NCBI GenBank assembly: GCA_905480065.1
Contig: CAJQOV010000099.1
Location: 1 to 24,087, forward strand
Direction of reading: 5' to 3'
Length of the DNA stretch: 24,087 nucleotides
Origin: an uncultured Gammaproteobacteria bacterium
Lineage (GTDB): Bacteria > Pseudomonadota > Gammaproteobacteria > UBA9214
Below the pieces are notes generated by a model. It was not told the origin of the DNA, did no database searches, and saw only the letters and a program-made list of their open reading frames with translations. Below, one piece after another: positions 8,327-16,058 of the stretch (position 1 is the stretch's first letter; every line of letters starts with the position of its first letter). Both the position numbers and the translations under genes were made by a program.

Positions 8327-9448
8327 ATGGCAACGACCACAACCACACGCCCTATCGAGCAATGGCTCGTCCTTTACCACGCCGCGGGCATCGGCACAGC
8401 CACATTCCACCAGTTACTGGCCCATTTCAACGGACCGGCAGCCATACTGGCCGCAGACTCCGGATCGCTGCGCCAGCTGGGACTGACGCAGCAAGTCATC
8501 AACGCATTGCGTCACCCCGATCAGGGCGCTATCGAGCGTGACCTGGCGTGGCTGGACCAGCCCGACAACCACCTCCTTACCTGCATGGATCCGGGCTATC
8601 CCGGACTGCTCCGGCAGCTGCCCGATGCGCCGCCGCTACTTTATGTCCACGGCGACATAAGCGTGCTGCTTGCGCCCCAGCTTGCCATGGTCGGCAGCCG
8701 CAACCCGACACCCTCCGGGCGCCAGACCGCGATCGACTTTGCGCGCCATCTGTCCGCCGCGGGACTGGTTATCACCAGTGGCCTGGCGCTGGGGATTGAT
8801 ACGGCAAGCCATCAGGGCGCACTGGATGCCGGCGGCCAGACCATTGCCGTAATGGGTACCGGCCTGGACCGGGTTTACCCGGCCAGCAATCGGGACCTGG
8901 CCAGGCAGATTGCCACACGCGGTGCGCTGGTTTCAGAATTTCCGGTCGGCACGCCGCCATTGGCGGAGCATTTCCCGCGTCGCAACCGCATCCTCAGCGG
9001 TCTGAGTCTGGGTACCCTGGTGGTGGAGGCGGCGCTGCGTTCCGGATCGCTGATCAGCGCACGCTTTGCCACCGAACAAGGCCGCGAGGTCTTCGCCATC
9101 CCGGGCTCCATTCACAACCCACTGGCCCGGGGTTGCCATGCGCTGATCCGGCAGGGCGCCAAACTGGTAGAGACCGCCATGGATATCATTGATGAGCTGG
9201 GGCCACTTGCCGCCAGCTGCGCCAGCCAGCAACCGGTCCCCGACGAGGACACCACGGACAGGCCCTGGCAGCCGGCGTCAGAATACTTGCAACTTCTTGA
9301 TTTAATGGGTTTTGATAGTGTCCCTATCGACCGATTGGTAAACGGTAGTGGATTGACGCCGGCGGAAGTTTCCTCCATGCTGCTGCAACTCGAGATGGCC
9401 GGATTTGTTGCCTCCAGTCCTGGAGGTCGTTATAACCGGCTGAAATAA
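8327..9448 (+). CDS. dprA: DNA-processing protein DprA (Smf)
   Basis: A 373-residue cytoplasmic protein. DprA binds incoming single-stranded DNA during natural transformation, protects it and loads RecA. Domains: an N-terminal SAM-like helical part (about 1-75), the central Rossmann-like fold (about 85-290) with the signatures GSRNPTPSG, TSGLALGIDTASHQGAL and PRRNRILSGLS, and a C-terminal winged-helix (about 315-373). Length matches the family. The gene lies 83 bp after the LysM gene and 11 bp before smg. It is also kept in many bacteria not known to transform, so its presence alone does not prove competence. Intact in every region I can read. Confidence 0.95.
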   Translation: MATTTTTRPIEQWLVLYHAAGIGTATFHQLLAHFNGPAAILAADSGSLRQLGLTQQVINALRHPDQGAIERDLAWLDQPDNHLLTCMDPGYPGLLRQLPDAPPLLYVHGDISVLLAPQLAMVGSRNPTPSGRQTAIDFARHLSAAGLVITSGLALGIDTASHQGALDAGGQTIAVMGTGLDRVYPASNRDLARQIATRGALVSEFPVGTPPLAEHFPRRNRILSGLSLGTLVVEAALRSGSLISARFATEQGREVFAIPGSIHNPLARGCHALIRQGAKLVETAMDIIDELGPLAASCASQQPVPDEDTTDRPWQPASEYLQLLDLMGFDSVPIDRLVNGSGLTPAEVSSMLLQLEMAGFVASSPGGRYNRLK

Positions 9449-9459
9449 AAGGGATTTAG

Positions 9460-9933
9460 ATGAAAGAGAACGTCTTCGACGTGCTGATGTACCTGTTCGA
9501 GAACTATTATATGGATGACGACAACCCCGTCACCCCGGATCGCGACATGGTGCAGCAGGAACTCAGCCAGGCCGGCTTTCCTGCGCGCGAGATCGACCGC
9601 GCCTTTTCCTGGATGGACGGCCTTGTCGATGAAAAGAGCCGCCCCACGCTTCAGGCCGAACACTCGATCCGTCATTTTGCCAGCAGTGAAATGGAGCGAC
9701 TGGACACCGAATGCCGTGGCTTTCTGCTGTTCCTTGAGCAGATGGGCGTGCTGAGCCCGGAATCCCGTGAGCTGGCCATCGACCGTGCGATGGCGCTGGA
9801 AACGGAAGATTTCGACCTTGATCAATTGAAGTGGGTCATCCTTATGGTGCTGTTCAACCAGCCGGGTAAACAGGAAGCGTACGCCTGGGTCGAAGACCTG
9901 GTATTTGAAAGCACATCTCACAACCTCCACTGA
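9460..9933 (+). CDS. smg: Smg protein (DUF494 family)
   Basis: A 157-residue acidic, helical, soluble protein starting MKENVFDVLMYLFENYY. The pattern of about 30 residues of helix, an acidic turn (MDDDNP), then LSQAGFPAREIDRAFSWMDGL and a C-terminal LDQLKWVILMVLFNQPG is that of the Smg/DUF494 family, which has no firm biochemical function. A ribosome site AAGGG overlaps the end of dprA and stands 6 bp from the ATG, so translation follows dprA closely. The dprA-smg-topA order is conserved in gammaproteobacteria, which suggests a link to DNA metabolism, but this is guilt by association. Confidence 0.92.
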   Translation: MKENVFDVLMYLFENYYMDDDNPVTPDRDMVQQELSQAGFPAREIDRAFSWMDGLVDEKSRPTLQAEHSIRHFASSEMERLDTECRGFLLFLEQMGVLSPESRELAIDRAMALETEDFDLDQLKWVILMVLFNQPGKQEAYAWVEDLVFESTSHNLH

Positions 9934-9949
9934 AAAAACCGAGCAGTGG
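9927..9949 (+). repeat. Inverted repeat over the smg stop codon
   Basis: CCACTG (9927-9932) and CAGTGG (9944-9949) can form a 6-bp stem with an A-rich 11-nt loop. The smg stop codon lies inside the left arm. There is no following T-run, so it is not an intrinsic terminator; it might affect mRNA processing or topA translation. Confidence 0.3.
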
Positions 9950-9981
9950 CCTGTAGCATGGCCACGCAGCGACCGATTGCA

Positions 9982-12285
9982 ATGAGCAAGAATCTCGTCA
10001 TCGTCGAATCACCGGCCAAGTGCAAGACCATCAAGAAATACCTTGGCAAGGGATTTGAAGTCATGGCCTCCTATGGCCACGTGCGCGACCTGGTCCCCAA
10101 GGAGGGCGCGGTCGATACCGAGCACGACTTCGCCATGAAGTACCAGCTCATCGAGCGCAACTCGAAACATGTCGAGAACATCGTCAAGGCGATGAAAAAG
10201 TCCGATGCCCTGTACCTGGCCACTGACCCGGACCGCGAAGGCGAGGCCATTTCCTGGCATCTGTGCGAATTGCTTACGCAGCGCAAGGTGCTCAAGGGTA
10301 AAGCGGTACACCGTGTAGTATTCAACGAGATCACCAAGCGCGCCGTAAACGAGGCCATCGAACATGCGCGTAATCTTTCCACCGAACTGGTAAATGCCCA
10401 GCAGGCGCGCCGCGCACTCGATTATCTGGTTGGCTTCAACCTGTCGCCCCTGCTGTGGAAAAAGATACGCCGCGGGCTGTCCGCCGGGCGTGTGCAAAGC
10501 CCGGCATTGCGCATGATTGTAGAGCGCGAGATCGAGATCGAGAATTTCCAGCCACGTGAATACTGGACGCTGGAAAGTGATCTCAGCAAGGACCAGCAGG
10601 ATTTCATGGCCAGGCTCACACAGCTGCATGGAGAAAAAATCAAGCAGTTCACCATCAACAACACAAAATCGGCCAACCAGGCACGCGCGGAACTGTTACA
10701 GGCCGCAGATGGCAAGCTGGTGGTGGATGAGGTTGAGAAGAAACAGCGCAGGCGCAACCCGGCCGCTCCATTCACCACCTCAACGCTGCAACAGGAAGCA
10801 TCGCGCAAGCTTGGCTTTACCGCCAGCCGCACCATGCGCGTTGCGCAGCAGTTGTATGAAGGCATGGACATCGGTGGCGACACCATCGGCCTGATCACCT
10901 ACATGCGAACCGATTCGGTGAACCTTGCCCAGGACGCTCTCGACGAGCTGCGTGCCTATATTCCGGAACGCTATGGCGCACACGCATTGCCGAAAGAAGC
11001 GCGCGCATTCAAGACCAAGGCCAAGAATGCACAGGAAGCGCACGAGGCAATCCGTCCGACCTCGATTCGCAACACGCCCGAAGATATAAAACAATATCTC
11101 AGCCCCGAACAGCTCAGGCTGTACGAATTGGTCTGGAAACGCACCATTGCCTGCCAGATGATCCATGCCACCATCAATACCGTGAGCGTTGATTTCGCCT
11201 GCGGCAACGATCACCGTTTCCGCGCCACCGGCTCGGTCGTGGTCGATCCCGGCTTCATGGCGGTCTACCAGGAAGGCGTGGATGACAAGCAGGCCGACAG
11301 CGATGACAAGCTGCTGCCGCCCATGGAGAAGGGCGACATCTGCCAGCTGAAAGACATTCGCGCCGAGCAACATTTCACCGAACCGCCACCCCGCTTCTCG
11401 GAAGCCAGCCTGGTCAAGACGCTGGAAGAATACGGCATAGGTCGCCCGTCGACCTATGCAACCATCATATCCACCTTGCAGGCGCGCGAGTACGTGGTGC
11501 TGGAAAACAAGCGGTTCTACCCTACCGATGTCGGTCGCGTGGTCGCCAAGTTCCTGACCGAACACTTCACCCGTTATGTCGACTATGACTTTACCGCGCG
11601 GCTCGAGGACGAGCTGGACGCCGTGGCGCGCGGCGAGAAGGACTGGGTGCCGGTGATGCAGGAATTCTGGAAACCGTTCAAGATGCTGGTCGACGACAAG
11701 GAAAGCAGCGTGTCACGCAGCGATGTCACTACCGAGGCCACTGATGAGGCGTGCCCGAAATGCGGCAAGCCGCTGAACATCAGGCTTGGCCGGCGCGGCC
11801 GCTTCATCGGCTGCAGCGGTTACCCGGAGTGTGACTACACCCGCAATATCGACGACGAACGTGGCAGCAATGAACCGGAAGTCGTGGAGGGCCGCAAGTG
11901 CCCGGAGTGCGAGTCTGACCTGATCATCCGCAGCGGCAAATACGGAAAGTTCATTGGCTGCAGCAGTTATCCGAACTGCAAGTACATCGAACCACTGGAA
12001 AAACCGGAGGACTCCGGGGTGGAATGCCCGCAGTGTCACCAGGGCTCTATACTCAAGCGCAAGTCCAGGCGCGGCAAGATCTTCTACTCCTGCGCCCGTT
12101 ACCCGGACTGCGATTACGCCATCTGGAATGAACCGCTGGCGCAGCCGTGCCCCAGCTGCAACTGGCCGATTACCACCATCAAGACCACCAAGCGCTCCGG
12201 CACCCAGCGCGTCTGTCCGCAGCAGGACTGCTCGTTTGTCGAGCCCTGGGAAGAAACCACGGCAGCCGAAGCCGAACAATCCTGA
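9982..12285 (+). CDS. topA: DNA topoisomerase I (type IA)
   Basis: A 767-residue enzyme that relaxes negative supercoils by cutting one strand through a 5'-phosphotyrosine link. The N-terminal Toprim domain starts NLVIVESPAKCKTIKKYLG and has the acidic LATDPDREGEAISWHL motif. The catalytic tyrosine is Tyr307 in GLITYMRTDS, and EYGIGRPSTYA lies further on. The C-terminus has three clear CxxC...C zinc ribbons (beginning CPKCGKPLNIRL, CPECESDLIIRS and CPQCHQGSILKR) and a fourth, more divergent CPSC...CPQQDC. The family-consistent start is MSKNLVIVES at 9982, although no good ribosome site precedes it; a GTG at 9946 in frame would add 12 residues. It follows smg closely and is followed at 16 bp by tsaC. 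Confidence 0.96.
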   Translation: MSKNLVIVESPAKCKTIKKYLGKGFEVMASYGHVRDLVPKEGAVDTEHDFAMKYQLIERNSKHVENIVKAMKKSDALYLATDPDREGEAISWHLCELLTQRKVLKGKAVHRVVFNEITKRAVNEAIEHARNLSTELVNAQQARRALDYLVGFNLSPLLWKKIRRGLSAGRVQSPALRMIVEREIEIENFQPREYWTLESDLSKDQQDFMARLTQLHGEKIKQFTINNTKSANQARAELLQAADGKLVVDEVEKKQRRRNPAAPFTTSTLQQEASRKLGFTASRTMRVAQQLYEGMDIGGDTIGLITYMRTDSVNLAQDALDELRAYIPERYGAHALPKEARAFKTKAKNAQEAHEAIRPTSIRNTPEDIKQYLSPEQLRLYELVWKRTIACQMIHATINTVSVDFACGNDHRFRATGSVVVDPGFMAVYQEGVDDKQADSDDKLLPPMEKGDICQLKDIRAEQHFTEPPPRFSEASLVKTLEEYGIGRPSTYATIISTLQAREYVVLENKRFYPTDVGRVVAKFLTEHFTRYVDYDFTARLEDELDAVARGEKDWVPVMQEFWKPFKMLVDDKESSVSRSDVTTEATDEACPKCGKPLNIRLGRRGRFIGCSGYPECDYTRNIDDERGSNEPEVVEGRKCPECESDLIIRSGKYGKFIGCSSYPNCKYIEPLEKPEDSGVECPQCHQGSILKRKSRRGKIFYSCARYPDCDYAIWNEPLAQPCPSCNWPITTIKTTKRSGTQRVCPQQDCSFVEPWEETTAAEAEQS

Positions 12286-12301
12286 CCGAGCCTGATCCGG
12301 C

Positions 12302-12853
12302 ATGATCTGGAAGCTACACGAGGCGGTACGCATTCTCTCGGCCGGCGGCGTGATCGCCTGTCCGACCGAAACCGTCTACGGGCTGAGTTGCGATCCATTC
12401 AGCGCAGCAGCGGTATTGCACCTGCTGGCACTCAAGCAAAGAAGCATCCGTCACGGTGTAATCCTGATGGCCAGCGACTTTGCGCAGCTGGCCCCATTGC
12501 TGCAGCCGCTCAGCCACAACCTGCGCAAGCGGGTGGCCACACCGGCCGGATCACCGCTGACCTGGGTATTACCCTGCCTTCCGGAGATACCGGCATGGCT
12601 GCGCGGCGAACATGACACCCTGGCTGTACGAATCACCACGCACCCGCTGGCAAATGAACTTTGCAGACAATGGGGCGGGCCGCTGGTATCCACCAGCGCC
12701 AACCTGCATGGCAGAAATCCGGCACGTGATGCGCTGGCGGTACGCAAGGCGTTCAACGGCCGTCTCGATTACATTCTGCATGGCAGCACCGGCAAGTCAC
12801 ACACGCCCAGCCGCATCTGTGATGGCATTACCGGAAAGATATTGCGCGGCTGA
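12302..12853 (+). CDS. tsaC: L-threonylcarbamoyladenylate synthase TsaC
   Basis: A 183-residue YrdC-fold enzyme that makes threonylcarbamoyl-AMP from threonine, bicarbonate and ATP, the first step of the t6A37 modification of ANN-decoding tRNAs. Visible signatures: GGVIACPTETVYGLSCDP near the start, LALKQRS in the nucleotide site, LAVRITTHPLANELC, and the closing motif PLVSTSANLHG. The length and lack of a C-terminal Sua5 domain make it TsaC rather than Sua5. It reads through without damage. It is 16 bp after topA and likely in the same transcript. This matches the gammaproteobacterial cluster in which dprA, yrdC/tsaC and hemF are neighbours. Confidence 0.94.
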   Translation: MIWKLHEAVRILSAGGVIACPTETVYGLSCDPFSAAAVLHLLALKQRSIRHGVILMASDFAQLAPLLQPLSHNLRKRVATPAGSPLTWVLPCLPEIPAWLRGEHDTLAVRITTHPLANELCRQWGGPLVSTSANLHGRNPARDALAVRKAFNGRLDYILHGSTGKSHTPSRICDGITGKILRG

Positions 12854-12980
12854 GCAACAACCGGTCTGCACGCACCTTCTGGCGCGACAGCAGCCCGGGA
12901 CAGCGGACACAGCCAGCGCTGTGCTGCCTGGCAAGATGCGCCACAACGATTAAAGACCCAGCAACCCGGAACAGATAGAC

Positions 12981-13910
12981 ATGAGCAGCAACAGCATAGG
13001 CGAGCAGCACATCGCACAGGTCAGGAACTACCTGCTGCAACTGCAGGACACTATCTGCAAGGCCTTTGAGCAAATCGATGGCTCTGTGCATTTTATCGAA
13101 GACAGCTGGCAGCGCGATGAAGGTGGCGGCGGACGCTCCCGCGTCATGGAAGGTGGCGCGGTATTCGAAAAGGCCGGCATCAATTTTTCCCATGTGTTTG
13201 GCTCCGGGCTGCCGGCGTCGGCCACGGCGAGCCGTCCGGAGCTGGCCGGTCGCAGCTTCCAGGCCATGGGCGTCTCGCTGGTTATCCACCCGCGCAATCC
13301 CTATGTACCGACCTCGCATGCCAACGTGCGGTTCTTTGTAGCGGAGAAGGAAGGGGCTGAGCCGGTATGGTGGTTCGGCGGCGGCTTCGACCTGACACCC
13401 TATTACGGCTATGTCGAGGATGCGCAGCACTGGCACAGGATCGCCAGGGAGGCCTGCACTCCGTTCGGCGAGACGGTCTATCCACACTATAAACAATGGT
13501 GCGATGATTATTTCTTCCTGAAACACCGCCACGAGCCACGCGGTATCGGCGGGCTGTTTTTCGACGATCTCAACGAAAACGGGTTTGAATATTCCTGCGC
13601 ACTCATGATGAGCGTCGGCAATCACTATCTGCCCGCCTATCTGCCCATCGTCGAACGCCGCAAGGACATCGCCTGGGGCGAGCGCGAAAAGGACTTCCAG
13701 CGCTACCGGCGCGGCCGCTATGTCGAGTTCAACCTGGTCTATGACCGCGGCACACTGTTCGGCCTGCAATCCGGTGGCCGTACCGAGGCCATCCTCATGT
13801 CGCTGCCACCGGAAGTAAACTGGCGCTACAACTGGCACCCGCAACCCGGCACCCCGGAGGCCGAGCTGTACGAGCTATTCCTGAAACCACGCGACTGGCT
13901 GAACGAATAA
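12981..13910 (+). CDS. hemF: Oxygen-dependent coproporphyrinogen III oxidase
   Basis: A 309-residue cytoplasmic enzyme that oxidatively decarboxylates coproporphyrinogen III to protoporphyrinogen IX with O2. Family signatures: EDSWQRDEGGGGRSRVMEG and AGINFSHVFG near the N-terminus, VWWFGGGFDLTPYYGY, HEPRGIGGLFFDDLNE, and the C-terminal GRYVEFNLVYDRGTLFGLQ followed by ILMSLPPEVNWRYNW. Length is normal (E. coli HemF is 299). The ATG at 12981 has a GGAAC-type site upstream. A 127-bp gap from tsaC, longer than others in this run, leaves room for its own promoter, though I see no convincing one. Use of the aerobic enzyme implies growth with oxygen at least part of the time. Confidence 0.96.
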   Translation: MSSNSIGEQHIAQVRNYLLQLQDTICKAFEQIDGSVHFIEDSWQRDEGGGGRSRVMEGGAVFEKAGINFSHVFGSGLPASATASRPELAGRSFQAMGVSLVIHPRNPYVPTSHANVRFFVAEKEGAEPVWWFGGGFDLTPYYGYVEDAQHWHRIAREACTPFGETVYPHYKQWCDDYFFLKHRHEPRGIGGLFFDDLNENGFEYSCALMMSVGNHYLPAYLPIVERRKDIAWGEREKDFQRYRRGRYVEFNLVYDRGTLFGLQSGGRTEAILMSLPPEVNWRYNWHPQPGTPEAELYELFLKPRDWLNE

Positions 13911-14182
13911 CGTTATCCCGCGCAACATCGCAGAGAACACCAGCAAAGGTGCAATATGCAGGAAACCCCGGGGTTGCGCTGTTCCATCACTGATCTCGCC
14001 CTGCAGGACACCCCTCGGTTGCCCGGCGCGGCGCTGTAGTCACTTCGTTTAAGCCGGGCAACGAACTGGATTCCCTCCTGTGCGGCAATGACCGGAATTT
14101 GCGCAATGTGCCCTGTGACCGGCGCTTGATGTTTTCATTGCGCCTTTGTGTCAGGCAGGTTTTCCTTGCCATTCAACAGGGC
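13911..14182. other. Gene-free, inverted-repeat-rich stretch after hemF
   Basis: I see no credible gene here. Three inverted repeats are present: GCGCAAC/GTTGCGC (13920-13926 with 13973-13979), a perfect 10-bp pair GTTGCCCGGC/GCCGGGCAAC (14018-14027 with 14053-14062), and an 8-bp pair GCGCAATG/CATTGCGC (14101-14108 with 14136-14143). None has a T-run, so none is a standard terminator for hemF. Part of it (about 14066-14090) recalls the widespread GGATTCCC...GGGAATGAC type of dispersed repeat in a degenerate form. Confidence 0.45.
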
Positions 14183-14208
14183 AAAAAAAACCCGCCTTGC
14201 GGCGGGTT
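14183..14208 (-). terminator. Intrinsic terminator for minus-strand transcription
   Basis: Read on the minus strand, AACCCGCC pairs perfectly with GGCGGGTT across a GCAA (GNRA) tetraloop, and the stem runs into an unbroken U-tract (8 A residues on the plus strand at 14183-14190, two of which can also be counted in the stem). It ends transcripts from the BASS transporter unit or from the candidate RNA just before it. Confidence 0.85.
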
Positions 14209-14367
14209 GAAAACGCTTTTCAGCGTCGGAGGAGCCTTGATACTACGTGCACTGACAAAATCTGCCTGGGCAAGGGGGCATCGGTTGAAGCCCGTTTCGC
14301 TGCGGCCTGCTTGCGCCGCGCTGTTAATCAAGGTATCGACGGTTGGGGGGAATGCTTTAGCAGTGGC
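14183..14367 (-). ncRNA. Candidate structured small RNA (or structured 3' UTR of the BASS transporter mRNA)
   Basis: Between the BASS stop codon and the terminator lie about 210 nt with no open frame that looks real but with strong self-complementarity on the minus strand. CCUUGAU (14333-14327) pairs with AUCAAGG (14241-14235), flanked by GUCG/CGAC (14340-14337 with 14228-14225), leaving an internal loop with CUCCUC. Inside is a GCGGC/GCCGC hairpin, and just before the terminator an ACGCU-GAAA-AGCGU hairpin. A possible promoter is TTAACC (14401-14396) with TATTTT (14379-14374), spacer 16, giving a transcript of about 185 nt. It does not read like 6S, SRP, RNase P or tmRNA. Existence as an independent RNA is inference. 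Confidence 0.38.
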
Positions 14368-14421
14368 TTGGCTAAAATAACCACCGGGTTTAACTGGTTA
14401 ATTTACGATATCTTACTGTAT

Positions 14422-15375
14422 TTAGACAATTTTCCTGTCTTCCGCAACAATTCCATGGCGATGTCGCAGCCAGGAACTGGCCCCGGCTGCGGTCAGGATG
14501 CACCAGAATGCAAACAGCGCTCCCGGCAGGGCCGCCTCGGGCGAGAAATGTTTCAGCGCCAAAGCCACACCCAAGCCTGCGTTTTGCATACCAATTTCTA
14601 TCGCCAGCGTGAGCCGGTAACTGGCATTGAAACCATACAGGCGGGCCAGGTACCAGCCGGCCATGTAGCCCAGGGCATTGAGCGCGATCACCATCGCGAT
14701 CACCCAGCCGCCGACCTGGGCAATGCGCTCCTGGTTGGCAGCCAACGCATAGCTGCAGATAATCACGATCGCAATGGCCGCCACCGCCGGTGCCACCGCG
14801 TGTGCCAGTTCCTGCTGACCACGCAGGAAGCGCTGCACCCAGATGCCCAGCCACAACGGCAGCACCACCGTCAGGATAATGGTTTGCATCATTGGCCAGA
14901 ACGGGATCTCCAGGAACACACCACCCAGCCATTCCACCAGCAACGGTGTCAATAACGGAGAAAGAAAGGTCGCCACCGTGGTCAGTGCTACCGAATAGGC
15001 AACCTTGCCACCGGCGAGGTAGACCATCACATTACTGGCCATGGCACCGGGCGCACAGGCAACGATAATAAAACCGAGTCGTACCATCTCCGGCAACGGG
15101 GTCAGCATGGCGACCAGGAAGCCCAGCGCCGGCATGACAGTAAACTGGGTCAGGACGCCAAGGCCAATCCGCCCGGGCTGCCGCAGCGTGGCGCGCAGCT
15201 CGCCCGTGTCGAGTACCGTACCCATGGCAAACATGGTGGCGGCGAAGAACCACAGGAAGCTGCTCTTGAATACCAGGAACAGTGGCGGATACAGGTAGGC
15301 GGCGATCGCGCCGAGCAGTGTAAGCAGCGCAAGCTGGTTGGCCACCTGGCGGCATCCGCACACAAACCACGACAT
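14422..15375 (-). CDS. Bile acid:sodium symporter (BASS) family transporter
   Basis: A 317-residue inner-membrane protein with about nine to ten hydrophobic segments and the BASS family signatures: FFAATMFAMGTVLDTGELRA near the N-terminus, VACAPGAMASNVMVYLAGG in the middle, and LAIEIGMQNAGLGVALA in the last third, the crossover regions that bind sodium in structures of the family. Such carriers move organic anions or small acids with Na+; the substrate cannot be told from sequence. I choose the ATG at 15375, with GGGGTGA just upstream and the upstream stop codon 7 bp away; an earlier ATG at 15432 would overlap the upstream gene. It is followed by the candidate RNA and intrinsic terminator. 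Confidence 0.9.
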   Translation of the reverse strand: MSWFVCGCRQVANQLALLTLLGAIAAYLYPPLFLVFKSSFLWFFAATMFAMGTVLDTGELRATLRQPGRIGLGVLTQFTVMPALGFLVAMLTPLPEMVRLGFIIVACAPGAMASNVMVYLAGGKVAYSVALTTVATFLSPLLTPLLVEWLGGVFLEIPFWPMMQTIILTVVLPLWLGIWVQRFLRGQQELAHAVAPAVAAIAIVIICSYALAANQERIAQVGGWVIAMVIALNALGYMAGWYLARLYGFNASYRLTLAIEIGMQNAGLGVALALKHFSPEAALPGALFAFWCILTAAGASSWLRHRHGIVAEDRKIV

Positions 15376-15382
15376 CAGCCAG

Positions 15383-15940
15383 TCACCCCAGCGTATCAAG
15401 GTGCGTGTGCAGATGGCCCGGCCGGCTGCCACGTTGCAGCCGCTCGATCACTGCCGCCTCGGCCAGTAATGCCGGCAGATCCTGCGCCAGCGCCGGACTC
15501 GCGCCAAACACCAGCATGCCGAGCATTTCGTGGCGGCGCAGCAGGCGGAAGTATTCCGCGTTCGTCAACAGCGACGCGGCGCGCCGGAAACCGCTGGTGA
15601 GCTGCTGCTTCGCCGGCACCAGCTTGCGGCTGGCCAGCAACTGGCCGTACACCAGCTGCAGCAAGGCGGCCTGGTGGGCAGAGGCGGTCATCTGCACCAG
15701 TTCGTCATGCGCGGCCTGCACATCCGAGCGCAGCCACCACTGGCAAATCATGGCCAGGACCTGTACCTGAAAGCTGCACACCCCGCTGCGCAGGCGCTGC
15801 TGGATCACCTGTTGCGCAACGCCCAGCAGCACAACCGCCTGGCTGCCGGTCACCGGGGCAGCATACCAGTCGGCCAGCCCCGCCGGTGCAGCGTCCAGCA
15901 GGACATGGCTAACAGGCTGTATGGTTTCATTCCCGGGCAT
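15383..15940 (-). CDS. Uncharacterised helical protein, 185 residues
   Basis: I do not recognise this family. It is rich in Leu, Ala and Gln, with no signal peptide, membrane segment or Cys metal motif. From about residue 55 it looks entirely helical: FQVQVLAMICQWWLRSDVQ, AHDELVQM, ALLQLVYGQLLASRKL and AEYFRLLRRHEMLGMLVFG are amphipathic segments, somewhat like a repeat-helix (TPR-like) fold, but that is a guess. The stop codon is 7 bp before the BASS transporter start, so the two are very likely co-transcribed and perhaps translationally coupled. The ATG at 15940 has no strong ribosome site. The gene is divergent from hemB with about 118 bp between the starts. The frame is real-looking, with codon use like its neighbours. 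Confidence 0.65.
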   Translation of the reverse strand: MPGNETIQPVSHVLLDAAPAGLADWYAAPVTGSQAVVLLGVAQQVIQQRLRSGVCSFQVQVLAMICQWWLRSDVQAAHDELVQMTASAHQAALLQLVYGQLLASRKLVPAKQQLTSGFRRAASLLTNAEYFRLLRRHEMLGMLVFGASPALAQDLPALLAEAAVIERLQRGSRPGHLHTHLDTLG

Positions 15941-15999
15941 GCTGCGAGCTTACACGGCAGGTCGCTGGCGCGGTAGTCGCACGGCATTGTGGCAGGGGA

Positions 16000-16029
16000 C
16001 TGACCTGCGGCGGCCTTGCACGGTACACT
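16000..16029 (+). promoter_or_regulatory. Possible sigma-70 promoter of hemB
   Basis: CTGACC (16000-16005) and TACACT (16024-16029) match the -35 and -10 consensus at four of six positions each with an 18-bp spacer, and would give a leader of roughly 20 nt before the hemB GTG. Read by eye; weak. Confidence 0.25.
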
Positions 16030-16058
16030 GTGGTTGTTACCGATCAGGAGTTCACGCC

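Noticed and set aside
10780..11565. 261-codon minus-strand open frame
   Set aside because: Lies fully inside topA on the opposite strand, a shadow of G+C-rich codon use.
12828..13844. 338-codon minus-strand open frame
   Set aside because: Antisense to hemF, which has clear family motifs over the same bases.
14099..14380. 93-codon plus-strand frame with a GGAGGAG before a TTG at 14237
   Set aside because: The SD-like bases are the internal loop of the inverted-repeat structure and the product has no convincing composition; a structured RNA on the other strand explains the stretch better.
14146..14955. 269-codon plus-strand open frame across the hemF-BASS gap
   Set aside because: Mostly antisense to the BASS transporter and crosses the strong minus-strand terminator; its product is Gln/His/Arg-rich with no domain.
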